Assembly (NCBI GenBank): GCA_964617375.1
Contig: CAZTXQ010000004.1
Location: forward strand, 1-64,000
Source of the DNA: Firm-13 sp964617375
GTDB taxonomy: Bacteria; Bacillota; Clostridia; Saccharofermentanales; Saccharofermentanaceae
Direction of reading: 5' to 3'
DNA: 64,000 bases
How positions within the stretch are numbered: the stretch's first letter is position 1; every line of letters starts with the position of its first letter. The position numbers were made by a program, and so were the translations under genes. Under the pieces are notes generated by a model. It had not been told where the DNA came from. It saw nothing but the letters and a program-made list of their open reading frames with translations, and searched no databases. Positions 9,073-18,099 of the stretch are shown here, piece after piece.

Positions 9073-10143
9073 TTAATTGGTTTTTTTCTTACGGGAACAA
9101 ATGACACTCTGAAGGATTATGAAGAAGCAAAGCATGCCGGCACGCGTTATCTGCGGCCACCACGGATCCTGGCTTCCGATCGCGGTTACAATCAGAAGGA
9201 CCGTGCCGCTCGTAAGTACGCCGAACAGAGTACCGATAATATTACCGACACCTCCGGTCAGGAGCGTACCTCCGATGATCGATGCCGCAATTGCATCCAT
9301 CTCAAGGCCGGTTGCCTGTTGAACCGATCCGGATCTTGTGTGAAAGAGATACAGGAAACCGCCGATACCCGCGAGCAGTCCGCAGAGAACATGAGCGACG
9401 AACCGCGTTCTTCTGACATTGATTCCCAGCATCAGCGCACTTTGCGGGTTACCGCCGACGGCGTAGAAACTGCGTCCGAGACTGGTTCTCTTGAGCAGGA
9501 AAAAGATGATCGCAACGATAATGAGCGCTACGATAACCCCGTACTCGAGTTTGGATTGAATGAAGATGCCTTTTTTATTTACGTCTCCCAGAAACGGAAT
9601 CTCAATACGTTTGCCGGAAAGTGCTTCAAAAGCCTTGTTGACAACCTGGATCTGATTGACCTCAATCAGTGCTACGAGACCTCGCCCGAGGAACATACCG
9701 GCCAAGGTGACAATGAAGGGCTGAATCTCGACGTAAGCAATCAGGAATCCCTGCACAATACCGAAGGTGAGTCCGATTGCCAGAGCTAAAAGCAGTGAAG
9801 TGAAGAAATTGAAGCCATAGTTGTTCAGGCAAACGATACAGGTCGTACAGATCAAAGCCGTGGCGCCGCCGACTGAAATATCGATGCTTCCCGTGACCAT
9901 GACGATGGAAAGACCGCATGCGATGACAATAAGTGCGGAATTCTCATTGAAGAGATTGAAAAGCATCTGGATCTTCCCGAAGCCCTTGTCTCCAAGGAAA
10001 ATAACCGCGAGGGCATAAATTGCGATAAAGAGAGTAATGGTGATTGTAAGAAGAAAAGACGTGTCTGTCATCTTCCCTCTGTTCAGGAGATTTTTCGGAA
10101 GCAACCGCCGTGTGGCGGTCTTGGGAGCATTATTCGACGACAT
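9073..10143 (-). CDS. Sugar ABC transporter permease, YjfF-like
   Basis: 356 residues from ATG 10143; AAGGAG lies 10 bases upstream, whereas the GTG at 10152 is too close to it. Eight to ten hydrophobic segments and the EAA-like loop region LGINVRRTRFVAHVLCG identify an RbsC-type (BPD_transp_2) permease. The order binding protein, ATPase, permease, permease matches the E. coli galactofuranose transporter YtfQ-YtfR-YtfT-YjfF, and the component sizes agree. It overlaps the YtfT-like gene by 14 bases. In this locus the substrate is more likely arabinose (furanose form) than galactofuranose; that is inference. Confidence 0.85.
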   Translation of the reverse strand: MSSNNAPKTATRRLLPKNLLNRGKMTDTSFLLTITITLFIAIYALAVIFLGDKGFGKIQMLFNLFNENSALIVIACGLSIVMVTGSIDISVGGATALICTTCIVCLNNYGFNFFTSLLLALAIGLTFGIVQGFLIAYVEIQPFIVTLAGMFLGRGLVALIEVNQIQVVNKAFEALSGKRIEIPFLGDVNKKGIFIQSKLEYGVIVALIIVAIIFFLLKRTSLGRSFYAVGGNPQSALMLGINVRRTRFVAHVLCGLLAGIGGFLYLFHTRSGSVQQATGLEMDAIAASIIGGTLLTGGVGNIIGTLFGVLTSGTVLLIVTAIGSQDPWWPQITRAGMLCFFIILQSVICSRKKKTN

Positions 10144-11251
10144 AAGAATCACGCTCCTTATCTTTATTGGAATTTGCTTTCAGTGCATCTTTTCTGCTCT
10201 TAAAAAAGCTCTTGAAGACCGGAGCCTGAATTACGACCAGTACGACGATAATCGCCGCTTTGAAGACAGGCACCGCATTGGTGTTCACGTTTAAGGTGGT
10301 CAGCATGGAGGTCAGTGTCTGAATCGTGTAGGCTCCGACAATAGACCCGGTCATATTGAACTTGCCGCCGCCAAGAGAGTTGCCTCCGAGTGCGACCGCG
10401 AGAATGACGTCCATCTCAATACTCGGAACTATGGTGTAAGGATTGACCGTCTGTACCCGGCTCGACTGAATGAAGCCGGCGATGCCGACACAGAAGCCGA
10501 GAACAATGTAGGTCATAAACTTAATCATTGCAGGATTTAATCCGTTCATGCTTGAGGATTGCGCATTGACGCCTACCGCTCTCGTGTAAAGCCCCAGATT
10601 CGTTTTCCTGAGTGCGATCGCTGTGACGATAATAATGACAATCGTAATCAGAATCGGAGTCGGTATAGGAAATCCCGGAATGAAGTTGCCGTAGTACCCG
10701 AAAGATTCGACGGCTTTGGGCTTGAGTCCGCCCATTGCAAAGGAGGCAATCGAACGACCGGCCGTAAAGAGAATGAGCGTCGCAATCATCGGTTGAATAT
10801 TGAATTTCGAAACGAGAAAACCGTTGAAGGCACCGCAGGCCATGCCGGCAAGACATCCCAGAAGAAGGGCGACCAGTATAGGCGCGTGAAGCGTGCTTGG
10901 CTGTGTCTCACTTCCGCAAAGGACACGCATGACAACACCGCCGGCGATCGCAACCGTCGCGCCGACGCTGATATCCTGACCGCGGGAAGAAGCGGTTACG
11001 AATGTCATTCCGATAGCCAGAATGACCAGCTCTGTCGCGTTGTTCATAATATTGATCAGATTACCGATCAGAACCGGATTGTTATTGCTGTCACTGCCCA
11101 TGGTGATTTTCAGAAAACCCGGATTGATGAACAGATTTATTAGTATAAGGATAATAAGAAACGCACAGGGGATAAATAAACTGTGCTTCACAATCGCCCG
11201 GATCACCTGAACCGGTCGACCGGAACGAATACTGCTCTGATTACTCATCAT
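10130..11251 (-). CDS. Sugar ABC transporter permease, YtfT-like
   Basis: 373 residues, starting at the ATGATG at 11251 with AGGAGGG upstream. About nine membrane segments, the conserved 'GQDISVGATVAIAGG' block after the first helices and VGVNAQSSSMNGLNPAMIKF, typical of RbsC/YtfT permeases. It overlaps the end of the ATPase gene by 11 bases and the next permease by 14, consistent with tight translational coupling and a heterodimeric membrane domain. The C-terminus is a short charged cytoplasmic tail (SRKDALKANSNKDKERD). Confidence 0.88.
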   Translation of the reverse strand: MMSNQSSIRSGRPVQVIRAIVKHSLFIPCAFLIILILINLFINPGFLKITMGSDSNNNPVLIGNLINIMNNATELVILAIGMTFVTASSRGQDISVGATVAIAGGVVMRVLCGSETQPSTLHAPILVALLLGCLAGMACGAFNGFLVSKFNIQPMIATLILFTAGRSIASFAMGGLKPKAVESFGYYGNFIPGFPIPTPILITIVIIIVTAIALRKTNLGLYTRAVGVNAQSSSMNGLNPAMIKFMTYIVLGFCVGIAGFIQSSRVQTVNPYTIVPSIEMDVILAVALGGNSLGGGKFNMTGSIVGAYTIQTLTSMLTTLNVNTNAVPVFKAAIIVVLVVIQAPVFKSFFKSRKDALKANSNKDKERDSYVVE

Positions 11252-12761
11252 GTCTCGTTGTCCCTCCTGCGATGGTGTGCATTACTTTGTCCTGCGTCAT
11301 ATCCTCGCCATGCAACTCCCCGACGATGTTCAGATCCCTCATTACGATAAGTCTGGAACATGTACGAAGCATTTCCTCAATTTCTGACGAAATGAAGGTA
11401 ATACTCATACCTTCGGATGCCAGCTTAAGAACAAGCTTTTGAATGTCAACTTTGGTACCGATGTCGATTCCACGGGTAGGCTCATCCAGAATCAGATAAT
11501 CCGGATGCGTCAGAAGCCATCGCGCGAGAATAACCTTCTGCTGGTTTCCTCCGGATAATGAACTGATCGGAGTATCGGCCGATGCGGTCTTGATCCCTAA
11601 GAGCTTGATGTACTCGTCAGCAAAGGCCTGTGCCTGCGCCTTCGTAAAAGGTCTAAAGAATCCGCGCATAACCTGCAAGGCGAGAATAATATTCTCTCTT
11701 ACGGATAAGTCACCGATAATGCCGTCACGTTTACGGTCTTCCGACAAATAGCCGATACCCTTCTTCATGGCTTTCAGAGGGGTAATACCCGTAAGCTCTT
11801 CGCCCTTAATCCGGATCTTGCCGGCAGAAACACGATCCGCTCCGAATATGGCGCGAACGCATTCGCTGCGTCCCGATCCAAGAAGACCCGCAAAACCGGT
11901 GACTTCACCCTTGCACGTCCTAAAATCAAATGGCTTGACGCCGGAATCACTCGACAATCCGAGTGTTTCTATGACGGCCTCTTCGTTTGCAGCAGCGGCG
12001 CATTGTGTTTCGTTATGCAGATTCGACAGGTCTCCGAGCTCTTTACCGAGCATCTTCGCAACAAGTGCGACACGCGGCAGATCTTTAATCTGGTACTCGC
12101 CAACAAGCTCTCCATTGCGAAGAACGGTGATCTTGTCGCAGACCTCATAAACCTGATCCAAAAAGTGCGTAACAAATATGATGCCGACACCTTTGGATTT
12201 CAAATCGCGCATAAGCTTGAACAGCTTCGCGACTTCCTGATCGTCAAGTGACGAGGTCGGTTCGTCGAGTATCAGAACCTTGCATTCCATATCAATGGCC
12301 CTGGCAATTGCAACCATCTGCTGCACGGCAATCGAACAACTTGATAATTGCTGCGTTGCCTTTGCGGGAATGCCCAGTTCTTTCAGTATTTTTTCGGTCT
12401 TTGCGATCCGTGTTTTCCAATGTACTATTACCTCATTCGTCCTGCCGATAAACATGTTCTCGGCCACGGTGAGGTTCGGGCATAGTGTAATTTCCTGATA
12501 CACCGTGCTGATTCCTTGTTTTTGTGCTTCCTCCGGTGATTTGATTACGATGGGTTTCTCTGAACCCGCAAGATAAATTTCACCGTGGTCTTTAGCATAT
12601 ACTCCGGTCAGTACTTTGATCAGAGTGGACTTTCCGGCTCCGTTCTCACCCATCAATGCATGGATTTCACCCTCTTGCAACGTGAAATCCACATTCTGCA
12701 AGGCACGGACACCCGGAAAAAGCTTATAAATACCGCGCATTTCAAGTAGTTTTCTCTGCAT
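11241..12761 (-). CDS. Sugar ABC transporter ATPase with two cassettes, YtfR-like
   Basis: 506 residues, two fused ATP-binding cassettes as in RbsA/MglA/YtfR. The first has Walker A GENGAGKST and signature-like SSCSIAVQQMVAIARA with Walker B VLILDEPTSSLD; the second has GLLGSGRSE in the Walker A position (lacking the canonical GKT, as usual in this family), signature LSGGNQQKVILAR and LILDEPTRGID. Energises sugar import. GGAGGA is upstream of the ATG at 12761. A hairpin at 12819-12864 separates it from the binding-protein gene. Confidence 0.92.
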   Translation of the reverse strand: MQRKLLEMRGIYKLFPGVRALQNVDFTLQEGEIHALMGENGAGKSTLIKVLTGVYAKDHGEIYLAGSEKPIVIKSPEEAQKQGISTVYQEITLCPNLTVAENMFIGRTNEVIVHWKTRIAKTEKILKELGIPAKATQQLSSCSIAVQQMVAIARAIDMECKVLILDEPTSSLDDQEVAKLFKLMRDLKSKGVGIIFVTHFLDQVYEVCDKITVLRNGELVGEYQIKDLPRVALVAKMLGKELGDLSNLHNETQCAAAANEEAVIETLGLSSDSGVKPFDFRTCKGEVTGFAGLLGSGRSECVRAIFGADRVSAGKIRIKGEELTGITPLKAMKKGIGYLSEDRKRDGIIGDLSVRENIILALQVMRGFFRPFTKAQAQAFADEYIKLLGIKTASADTPISSLSGGNQQKVILARWLLTHPDYLILDEPTRGIDIGTKVDIQKLVLKLASEGMSITFISSEIEEMLRTCSRLIVMRDLNIVGELHGEDMTQDKVMHTIAGGTTRHDE

Positions 12762-12818
12762 TTTCTAAATCATTCCTCCGCCTTGATGTCCAATAATATT
12801 CCGATAAATTACATAAAA

Positions 12819-12864
12819 GCACGGCGCTAAGTTTGCGGACGATTCCACTCCCTCAGCGCCGCGC
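12819..12864 (-). terminator. Hairpin between binding-protein and ATPase genes (attenuator or mRNA stabiliser)
   Basis: On the minus strand GCGCGGCGCT pairs with AGCGCCGTGC (10 bp with one G-T pair) around a 26-base loop, followed by TTTTAT. Such partial terminators after the first gene of sugar ABC operons raise the binding protein over the membrane parts. The long loop makes termination strength uncertain. Confidence 0.6.
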
Positions 12865-12926
12865 ATTGTTTCAAACAACATCTAGTGCAAGTTCAAAGGT
12901 TCAATGGCAATTTCTGTTATAGCAGA

Positions 12927-13901
12927 TTAATAGGAACGGGCGTCAACAACAGCCTGTGTGATCGTTTCCGTATCAAACATTTCTTCGTCGATGTATACGT
13001 TCTTCTCAATGGTCTCACCCTTTTCAAGGCTCTGGATCAAAGTGACGAGACGTGTTCCATGAAGAGGATTGCACTCGACATCAAGATTGAACTTGCCGTC
13101 AAATACGTACTGAAGAGCCCACTTGTTGGCGTCAAAAGCGATAACCTTAACGTCACCGGTCTTGCCGTAGGTGATACCGGCAGCATCCATAGCCGCGCAA
13201 GCGCCACGAGCCATGTTGTCATTCTCGGCATAAATAACGTTGAATTCTGTACCGGCAGCGATGAGATCAGCGACAGCCTGCTTGGCAAGTGTCTCGTCCC
13301 AGCCCTTCATGTTCTGATTGAAAACGATATCCCATCCGTTGGCTTTTGCACCGTCTTCGATTGCCTTGGAACGGCCGAGCTGTGCGGAAGAACCAGTGTC
13401 TCCGCCGAGAACGACGATCTTAGCATCGGCAACAGCCTGCGCCTTCAGCCAGTCAACGGCCTTCTGGCCTTCGGCTTCGAAGTTGGAGCAAACCATAGCG
13501 GTGTAGAGATCTTCGGTCAGATCAAGCTTACGGTCAACCATGATGAGCGGGATTCCCGCTGCCTTGGCAGACTTGGCAACATCTTCCCAGCCGGCAGACT
13601 GGAGACCGAGAATAATGAGATAGTCGACTTCTTCCTGAATGAGCTGCTGTGCTTCTGCGATCTGCTTGGCATGATCACCTTCGCCGAAGACCATCTTGGT
13701 CTCGAAACCGGCGGCGGCAAACGCCTCGTTGATCGATTTGGTGTTTGCGGTACGCCAGTCAGATTCGTTGGCATTCGTCTGAACTACACCAACGGTAATC
13801 TTGTCATCAGCCTTCTTGGTTTCCTTGGCTGCGGATCCGCTGCAGGCCGCAGTCGAAAACACGAGCATCAATGCCAGAGCAATTACGACCAGTCTTTTCA
13901 T
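12927..13901 (-). CDS. Sugar ABC transporter substrate-binding lipoprotein, YtfQ-like
   Basis: 324 residues from ATG 13901 (MKRLVVIALALMLVF), with GGAGG 9 bases upstream. A lipoprotein signal peptide ends in the lipobox STAAC, followed by a Ser/Ala/Lys linker and a periplasmic-binding-protein type I (ribose/galactose-like) fold beginning ITVGVVQTNANESDWRTANTKS. 'IMVDRKLD' and 'GWDETLAKQAVADLI' recall YtfQ. It captures the sugar outside the membrane and is the first gene of the arabinose transport operon. Two palindromes lie 74-156 bases upstream. Confidence 0.9.
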   Translation of the reverse strand: MKRLVVIALALMLVFSTAACSGSAAKETKKADDKITVGVVQTNANESDWRTANTKSINEAFAAAGFETKMVFGEGDHAKQIAEAQQLIQEEVDYLIILGLQSAGWEDVAKSAKAAGIPLIMVDRKLDLTEDLYTAMVCSNFEAEGQKAVDWLKAQAVADAKIVVLGGDTGSSAQLGRSKAIEDGAKANGWDIVFNQNMKGWDETLAKQAVADLIAAGTEFNVIYAENDNMARGACAAMDAAGITYGKTGDVKVIAFDANKWALQYVFDGKFNLDVECNPLHGTRLVTLIQSLEKGETIEKNVYIDEEMFDTETITQAVVDARSY

Positions 13902-13974
13902 TGAAATTACCTCCACGTTTTTTTGTTGTACATATCGAGTCCGGTTATATGCTAAGAATAACCAAGTTGTAGAC

Positions 13975-13990
13975 ATCTGTCTGTACAGAT
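13975..13990. promoter_or_regulatory. Candidate AraR operator, proximal
   Basis: ATCTGT-CTGT-ACAGAT is a palindrome with perfect 6-bp arms, 74 bases upstream of the binding-protein ATG. It matches the Bacillus AraR box as I remember it (ATTTGTACGTACAAAT) at about 12 of 16 positions. An araR gene is encoded 1 kb away on the same strand. Confidence 0.55.
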
Positions 13991-14038
13991 TCTTGCTAAT
14001 TATGTGTAATATCTTTCGAATTATGCGTTATTCGTCTT

Positions 14039-14057
14039 GCTTGTATTGCGTACAAGC
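14039..14057. promoter_or_regulatory. Candidate operator, distal palindrome
   Basis: GCTTGTA-TTGCG-TACAAGC has perfect 7-bp arms around 5 bases and contains the TTGTA/TACAA core of AraR boxes, though with one extra central base compared with the 16-bp consensus. It lies 49 bases beyond the proximal palindrome, about five helical turns, which would suit cooperative binding or looping. Confidence 0.45.
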
Positions 14058-14315
14058 ATCATTTCGGTTGGTAAATCAATATCTCTTGTTGACGGAATAT
14101 TTGTTGTGCGGACATATTTGATATGTTTAGTTCTACTTTTTCGATTGTTGGCACTATTATGCGGATAAATTGTGGATTTTTGTTTTCAGCAATATACATG
14201 AACAGAATGAAATACGTAAAATCCGTACAACTTTATCGTTGTTGCATACGGCGCGGAAATTTATAAGATCAAATTACTGGCATAAAAAGGCCAGGGGATC
14301 AAGGAACTGCCGGAA

Positions 14316-15044
14316 CTAAATACCTCTGCTTTTTCTTCTGAATTCACTCGGTGTGAGACCGCTCATTTTTTTAAAGATACCGGCAAAATAGTGATAGTCG
14401 TTGTATCCGACAGAAGAGGCGATCTGAACGACACGCTGCGTCGAACAGCTTAGAAGAGCCTTTGCCTTTTCGATCCGATAGTTCGTGAGATATCCGGAAA
14501 AGGTCTCTCCGGTTTCTTTCCGGAATAAGTAGCTGAAATAGGTCGCGCTGATATTCACGGAAGCAGCCGCCCCCGAAAGCGTTAAATCGGAATCACAGTA
14601 ATGCTCGGCAATATACCTCTTCGACTTACAGATAATCGATTTCCCTGAATCCGCTCTCTCGTTTCGAAGCTCGATACACTTTTCGAGAAGGCCGACCAGA
14701 TACCGCCGGACGGAGCTTTCTTCTCTGAACTGACGGATAAACGCATTCGAGTCCCCGACAGCTTCGGTAAATTCCTCAGCATTAAACCCGATTCCGGACA
14801 TCACAGTCTTGGTCGTGAGATAAATGTCCGCGACAACATAGAACCGGAAAAGCGCACTCTCCATAGAGCCTTCCCCGATACCGGAGAGCAGCTGATTAAC
14901 AGCCTGTCCGGCATCGCCCTGTGAACCGCAGTAAATAAACCGCTCGATCAGCGATTTGTCCAGTCCGCGAACATCCAGAGAACGAAGGTGGTCGAGTTCT
15001 GCTATGCCGAGTAAATCCGTTTCGAAAAGCTCTTTATTTTCCAC
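14316..15044 (-). CDS. AraC-family regulator, coupled to araR
   Basis: 242 residues from GTG 15044, which shares its first base with the TAG stop of araR; AGGAGTG is 8 bases upstream. Residues 1-140 are a helical region without a recognised ligand domain, resembling the linker found before the HTH in YesN-type proteins. Residues 145-240 are a complete AraC double HTH (AAASVNISATYFSYLFRKETG and VQIASSVGYNDYHYFAGIFKKMSGLTPSEFRR). An activator of the arabinose genes is likely, working beside the AraR repressor. Frames extending upstream to 15239 overlap araR and are not real. Confidence 0.8.
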   Translation of the reverse strand: MENKELFETDLLGIAELDHLRSLDVRGLDKSLIERFIYCGSQGDAGQAVNQLLSGIGEGSMESALFRFYVVADIYLTTKTVMSGIGFNAEEFTEAVGDSNAFIRQFREESSVRRYLVGLLEKCIELRNERADSGKSIICKSKRYIAEHYCDSDLTLSGAAASVNISATYFSYLFRKETGETFSGYLTNYRIEKAKALLSCSTQRVVQIASSVGYNDYHYFAGIFKKMSGLTPSEFRRKSRGI

Positions 15045-16159
15045 TAACGTGCACTCCTGTAATGACTGTCTACTCTGATATGAAACGGCGCGGTAGATGC
15101 TCTTTCGATCAGTTCGGGTACGAAGAGTACGTCTTTTGCCCGATAGTCGGGTTTGGTCATTAATTCCAGAAGAACCTTCGCGGCCGCCTCCCCCAATTGT
15201 TCTTTCGGGTGGCGGACCGATGTAAGCGGGACCTCGCAAACGCGGGACAGATTCGAATCGTCAATTCCAACAATCGATATATCCCTCGGAACAGCGCGTC
15301 CCTGCTCTTTGCAGAAGGACATCAGTTCAACCGCGAGACTGTCGTTATAGCAGACAACGGCTGTACTCTCATCGAGCAGCGTCGTAAGGGCGTCTTTATA
15401 TACCTCGAAAAAAGTCTTCTTCTCCGTAGCGGGGAACCACATGATCTGTTTGTCGGATATGGAGATCCTGTGCCGGATCAGACTGTTCATATATCCCTGA
15501 TACCGCTTATGCCCCTGCATATTGTCGAATGTGAAAATACCGGAAATCTTGCTGTGACCCAGTGAGATCAGGTGTTCGGTCGCAATTTGTCCCGCCGCGT
15601 GATCATCCATCGCTACCAGAGGGTTATTGGACCATGTGTACCGGGCATTGAAGAAAACAATCGGGATATCCTTGGCCCGGATCTCATTGTAAAGCGCAAT
15701 ATTGGGATTCGGTAATGCACTCTGTGACGGTTCGATGATTAGCCCGCCGACATTTTGCGCGAGCATCTTCTCAAGAGCCCGCGTCTCTTCGGAAACCTGG
15801 TTTGACGTCGTCATCAGCTGCATCGACACGTTGTTTGAAGTGAGAACGCGCTCGATTCCGGTTACGATGCTCGGGAAAATGTAATCGCTGAAATAGGTCG
15901 ATACGATACCTGCGAGATGACTGTCCTTCTCGGCGGTGATCAGGCTCGGGTTATGGACAAAGGATCCTACCCCCTGCTTGCGATCGAGAATGCCTTGCTT
16001 CTCCATATGCGCGAGCGCCTGCCGTACCGTCTGGCGGCTGACATGATGAATGGCGCAAAGCTCCGCCTCCGAGTAGAATTTGTCCCCGGCAGAAAATTGA
16101 TTGCTACGAATGATATCCTTGGCCCAGCTTACAATACCGAGATACTTAAAATCATTCAT
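15044..16159 (-). CDS. araR: Arabinose repressor, GntR/LacI chimera
   Basis: 371 residues from ATG 16159 (MNDFKYLGIVSWAKDII), preceded by GAGGG. Residues 1-75 form a GntR-type winged HTH (YSEAELCAIHHVSRQTVRQALAHMEKQG, then RKQGVGSFV); residues 80-365 are a LacI-type sugar sensor (AGIVSTYFSDYIFPSIVTGIE, CYNDSLAVEL, SIVGIDDSNLS, TSVRHPKEQLGE). This combination defines AraR, which releases DNA when L-arabinose binds. Its position at the head of a transporter/kinase/araA locus agrees. The downstream AraC-type gene overlaps its stop by one base. Confidence 0.88.
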   Translation of the reverse strand: MNDFKYLGIVSWAKDIIRSNQFSAGDKFYSEAELCAIHHVSRQTVRQALAHMEKQGILDRKQGVGSFVHNPSLITAEKDSHLAGIVSTYFSDYIFPSIVTGIERVLTSNNVSMQLMTTSNQVSEETRALEKMLAQNVGGLIIEPSQSALPNPNIALYNEIRAKDIPIVFFNARYTWSNNPLVAMDDHAAGQIATEHLISLGHSKISGIFTFDNMQGHKRYQGYMNSLIRHRISISDKQIMWFPATEKKTFFEVYKDALTTLLDESTAVVCYNDSLAVELMSFCKEQGRAVPRDISIVGIDDSNLSRVCEVPLTSVRHPKEQLGEAAAKVLLELMTKPDYRAKDVLFVPELIERASTAPFHIRVDSHYRSAR

Positions 16160-16229
16160 CGACCCTCGCAAAGCACAAAATAATTCGATATGCCGGTGCG
16201 ACACATCATTTGTGCATTCTTTGAGGATT

Positions 16230-16259
16230 AATATATCACCTTTTATTCCGGACTTTCAA
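16230..16259 (-). promoter_or_regulatory. Probable promoter of araR
   Basis: On minus, TTGAAA (16259-16254), 18-base spacer, TATATT (16235-16230), with TG one base before the -10. About 70 bases upstream of the araR ATG. Just downstream a single AraR-like half site (ATTTGT on plus, about 16208-16213) might mediate autoregulation. Confidence 0.55.
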
Positions 16260-16288
16260 CAAAAATCGTTTCGTGAGACGGCACGCTC

Positions 16289-17995
16289 TTAATCGATGCT
16301 CTTGTCGATCCGGAACCGCACGATCTTTTTCGATGTATTCTTCGGGAACTCCTCTTCACGGATACGGACCATATTGACGGCCTTATAGGAGACGTTCTCC
16401 TTGTTGATCCTTTTGATCTGATCCTCGAAATAGCGCTGAACATCGGCGATGCCGTGCTTCTCAATCGCCTCTTTGTTCGGACAAATCTCGGCGACGATCA
16501 CCTCGCGCTTCTTGTTCGAGCGGCTCTCGCCCGCGTATACGATAACTTCCTCGACGGTATCCAGACGGCAGATTTCGGTCTCGATCTCTTCGGGGTAAAC
16601 ATTCTTTCCATTGCTCAGGATAATAAGATTCTTGAGACGTCCCGTAATGAAGAGCCATCTCTCACTGTCGATGCGTCCGTAATCACCCGTGTGAAAATAG
16701 CCGTCCGCGTCCAGAGCTTTTGCTGTAGCTTCAGGATCTTTGTAGTAGCCGAGCATGACATTCGGTCCCTTAACACAGATCTCTCCTTCACCGTTCATAT
16801 CAGGGTTGTCGATCCTGACCTCTTCGTCGATGATCGGGATGCCGACGCTGCCGTCCTTCTGCAAGCGGTTCCGGTTGCAGGAAACAAGCGGTGCACATTC
16901 CGTTATGCCGTAGCCGTTCAGAATCGTAATTCCGATCGCATCAAATGTATCGATGACAGACTGGTTAAGCGCCGCCCCTCCGCAGATGACCATCTCCAGC
17001 TTGCCGCCGAAGGAAGCATGAACGCTCTTGAAAAGGGTACGCCTCAAATCAATACCGATATGGCGAAGCGCGTTGCTCAGCTTCATCATGCGCCGAAGCA
17101 TCCGCGCCTTTCCCTGTTTCTCGGCCGTCTGCCAGATCCTGGCGTTCAGCTTCTCGAGAAAGAGCGGCACGAGAACCAGATGTGTCGGCTGCTGCTCCCT
17201 GATTTCGGACGCGATATAGCGAAGACCGCTTGAAAGGTAAACGGTCGAACCCTGCGAGAAATGACCGACGAAAATGACGGTCGAGCAAAAGGTATGGTGC
17301 GGCGGCAGGAAGTTGATTGTCTTCGGCGAAATCGCGAAAAGATACATACCGTTCGTCATATCCAGAACGATATTTCTCTGAGACAGCATAACGCCCTTGC
17401 CCTGCCCGGTTGTTCCGGAAGTGAAAACAATCGTCGCCATGCGGTCCACATCAATCGTATAGTCGTAATAGGCGTTGTCCCCGCCGGCACGCCGTTTTGC
17501 GCCCTCTATAGCGATTAGAGAAACCGGTACGGCATCGTCGATGAGCGGCGTCCCCAGGCAGATGAGATGCATCAGCGTAGGGACCTTTTCGCGAATCGAA
17601 GAAATCTTCTCCTCGATGGCACTGCTGTAATGTACCGCGTAAACTTCCGTCGTGTTCATGATGTCGGCAATATCACGGGCCGGCATGTCCCTGTCGATCG
17701 GTATCACGATGGCACCGATCGCCATCAGGGCAAAATAGGAACAGATCCATTCATAGGAAGCCTCTCCGATCAGCGCGACGGTGCGGTCCCGCCATCCGCG
17801 ACATATGAGCTCTGTGCCGATCTCGCAAACGTGATCCCGGACTTCTCTATAGGTACGGCGGCTCTCCGTCTTCGAAGGATCTTCTTTATAGGCGAATGCG
17901 ACACGGTCGGGATATTTCTCGGCGACGTTTTCGATCATGACGCGAAAGTTCTCAAATTTTGTCGTCTCATAAAGGGGATAATTCTTTTTTTGCAT
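16289..17995 (-). CDS. AMP-dependent acyl ligase/synthetase 1
   Basis: 568 residues from ATG 17995 (MQKKNYPLYETT), with GGGAG upstream. ANL superfamily: P-loop IVFTSGTTGQGKG, NGYGITECAPLVS, the hinge HTGDYGRID and the C-terminal lysine in KNTSKKIVRF. Closest in style to long-chain acyl-CoA ligases (FACL), which adenylate a carboxylate and load it on CoA or a carrier protein. It has exactly the same length as the ligase at 26722-28428 and shares many blocks (GRxKNLIILSNGKNVxPEE), so the two are paralogs. It lies 104 bases after the AlkD-like gene and may have its own promoter. Substrate unknown. Confidence 0.85.
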   Translation of the reverse strand: MQKKNYPLYETTKFENFRVMIENVAEKYPDRVAFAYKEDPSKTESRRTYREVRDHVCEIGTELICRGWRDRTVALIGEASYEWICSYFALMAIGAIVIPIDRDMPARDIADIMNTTEVYAVHYSSAIEEKISSIREKVPTLMHLICLGTPLIDDAVPVSLIAIEGAKRRAGGDNAYYDYTIDVDRMATIVFTSGTTGQGKGVMLSQRNIVLDMTNGMYLFAISPKTINFLPPHHTFCSTVIFVGHFSQGSTVYLSSGLRYIASEIREQQPTHLVLVPLFLEKLNARIWQTAEKQGKARMLRRMMKLSNALRHIGIDLRRTLFKSVHASFGGKLEMVICGGAALNQSVIDTFDAIGITILNGYGITECAPLVSCNRNRLQKDGSVGIPIIDEEVRIDNPDMNGEGEICVKGPNVMLGYYKDPEATAKALDADGYFHTGDYGRIDSERWLFITGRLKNLIILSNGKNVYPEEIETEICRLDTVEEVIVYAGESRSNKKREVIVAEICPNKEAIEKHGIADVQRYFEDQIKRINKENVSYKAVNMVRIREEEFPKNTSKKIVRFRIDKSID

Positions 17996-18099
17996 ACAAA
18001 ACTCCCGAAATATAGCGCACCAACCAAACAGTATCGCGCCAATATTATTCCTTAGTGAATAACCGCTTAATATTATAACACGCCACACGGATAATTCCG

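Larger units (their letters stand above)
13902..14315. other. Regulatory region upstream of the arabinose transport operon
   Basis: 414 bases, AT-rich, between the binding-protein start and the AraC-type gene. It contains the two palindromes annotated separately. A possible minus-strand promoter is TTGTAC near 14053-14048 with AATAAC 17 bases on, which would sit over the distal palindrome; the match is weak. Near 14277-14294 CTGGC/GCCAG could form a small hairpin after the AraC-type gene. No gene is supported. Confidence 0.5.

Noticed and set aside
12885..13904. Long plus-strand frame (339 codons) opposite the sugar-binding protein
   Set aside because: It is antisense to a clear lipoprotein gene, has no ribosome site and no family resemblance.
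15045..15239. N-terminal extension of the AraC-type regulator to 15239
   Set aside because: It overlaps araR in another frame; the GTG at 15044 with AGGAGTG gives a complete protein.
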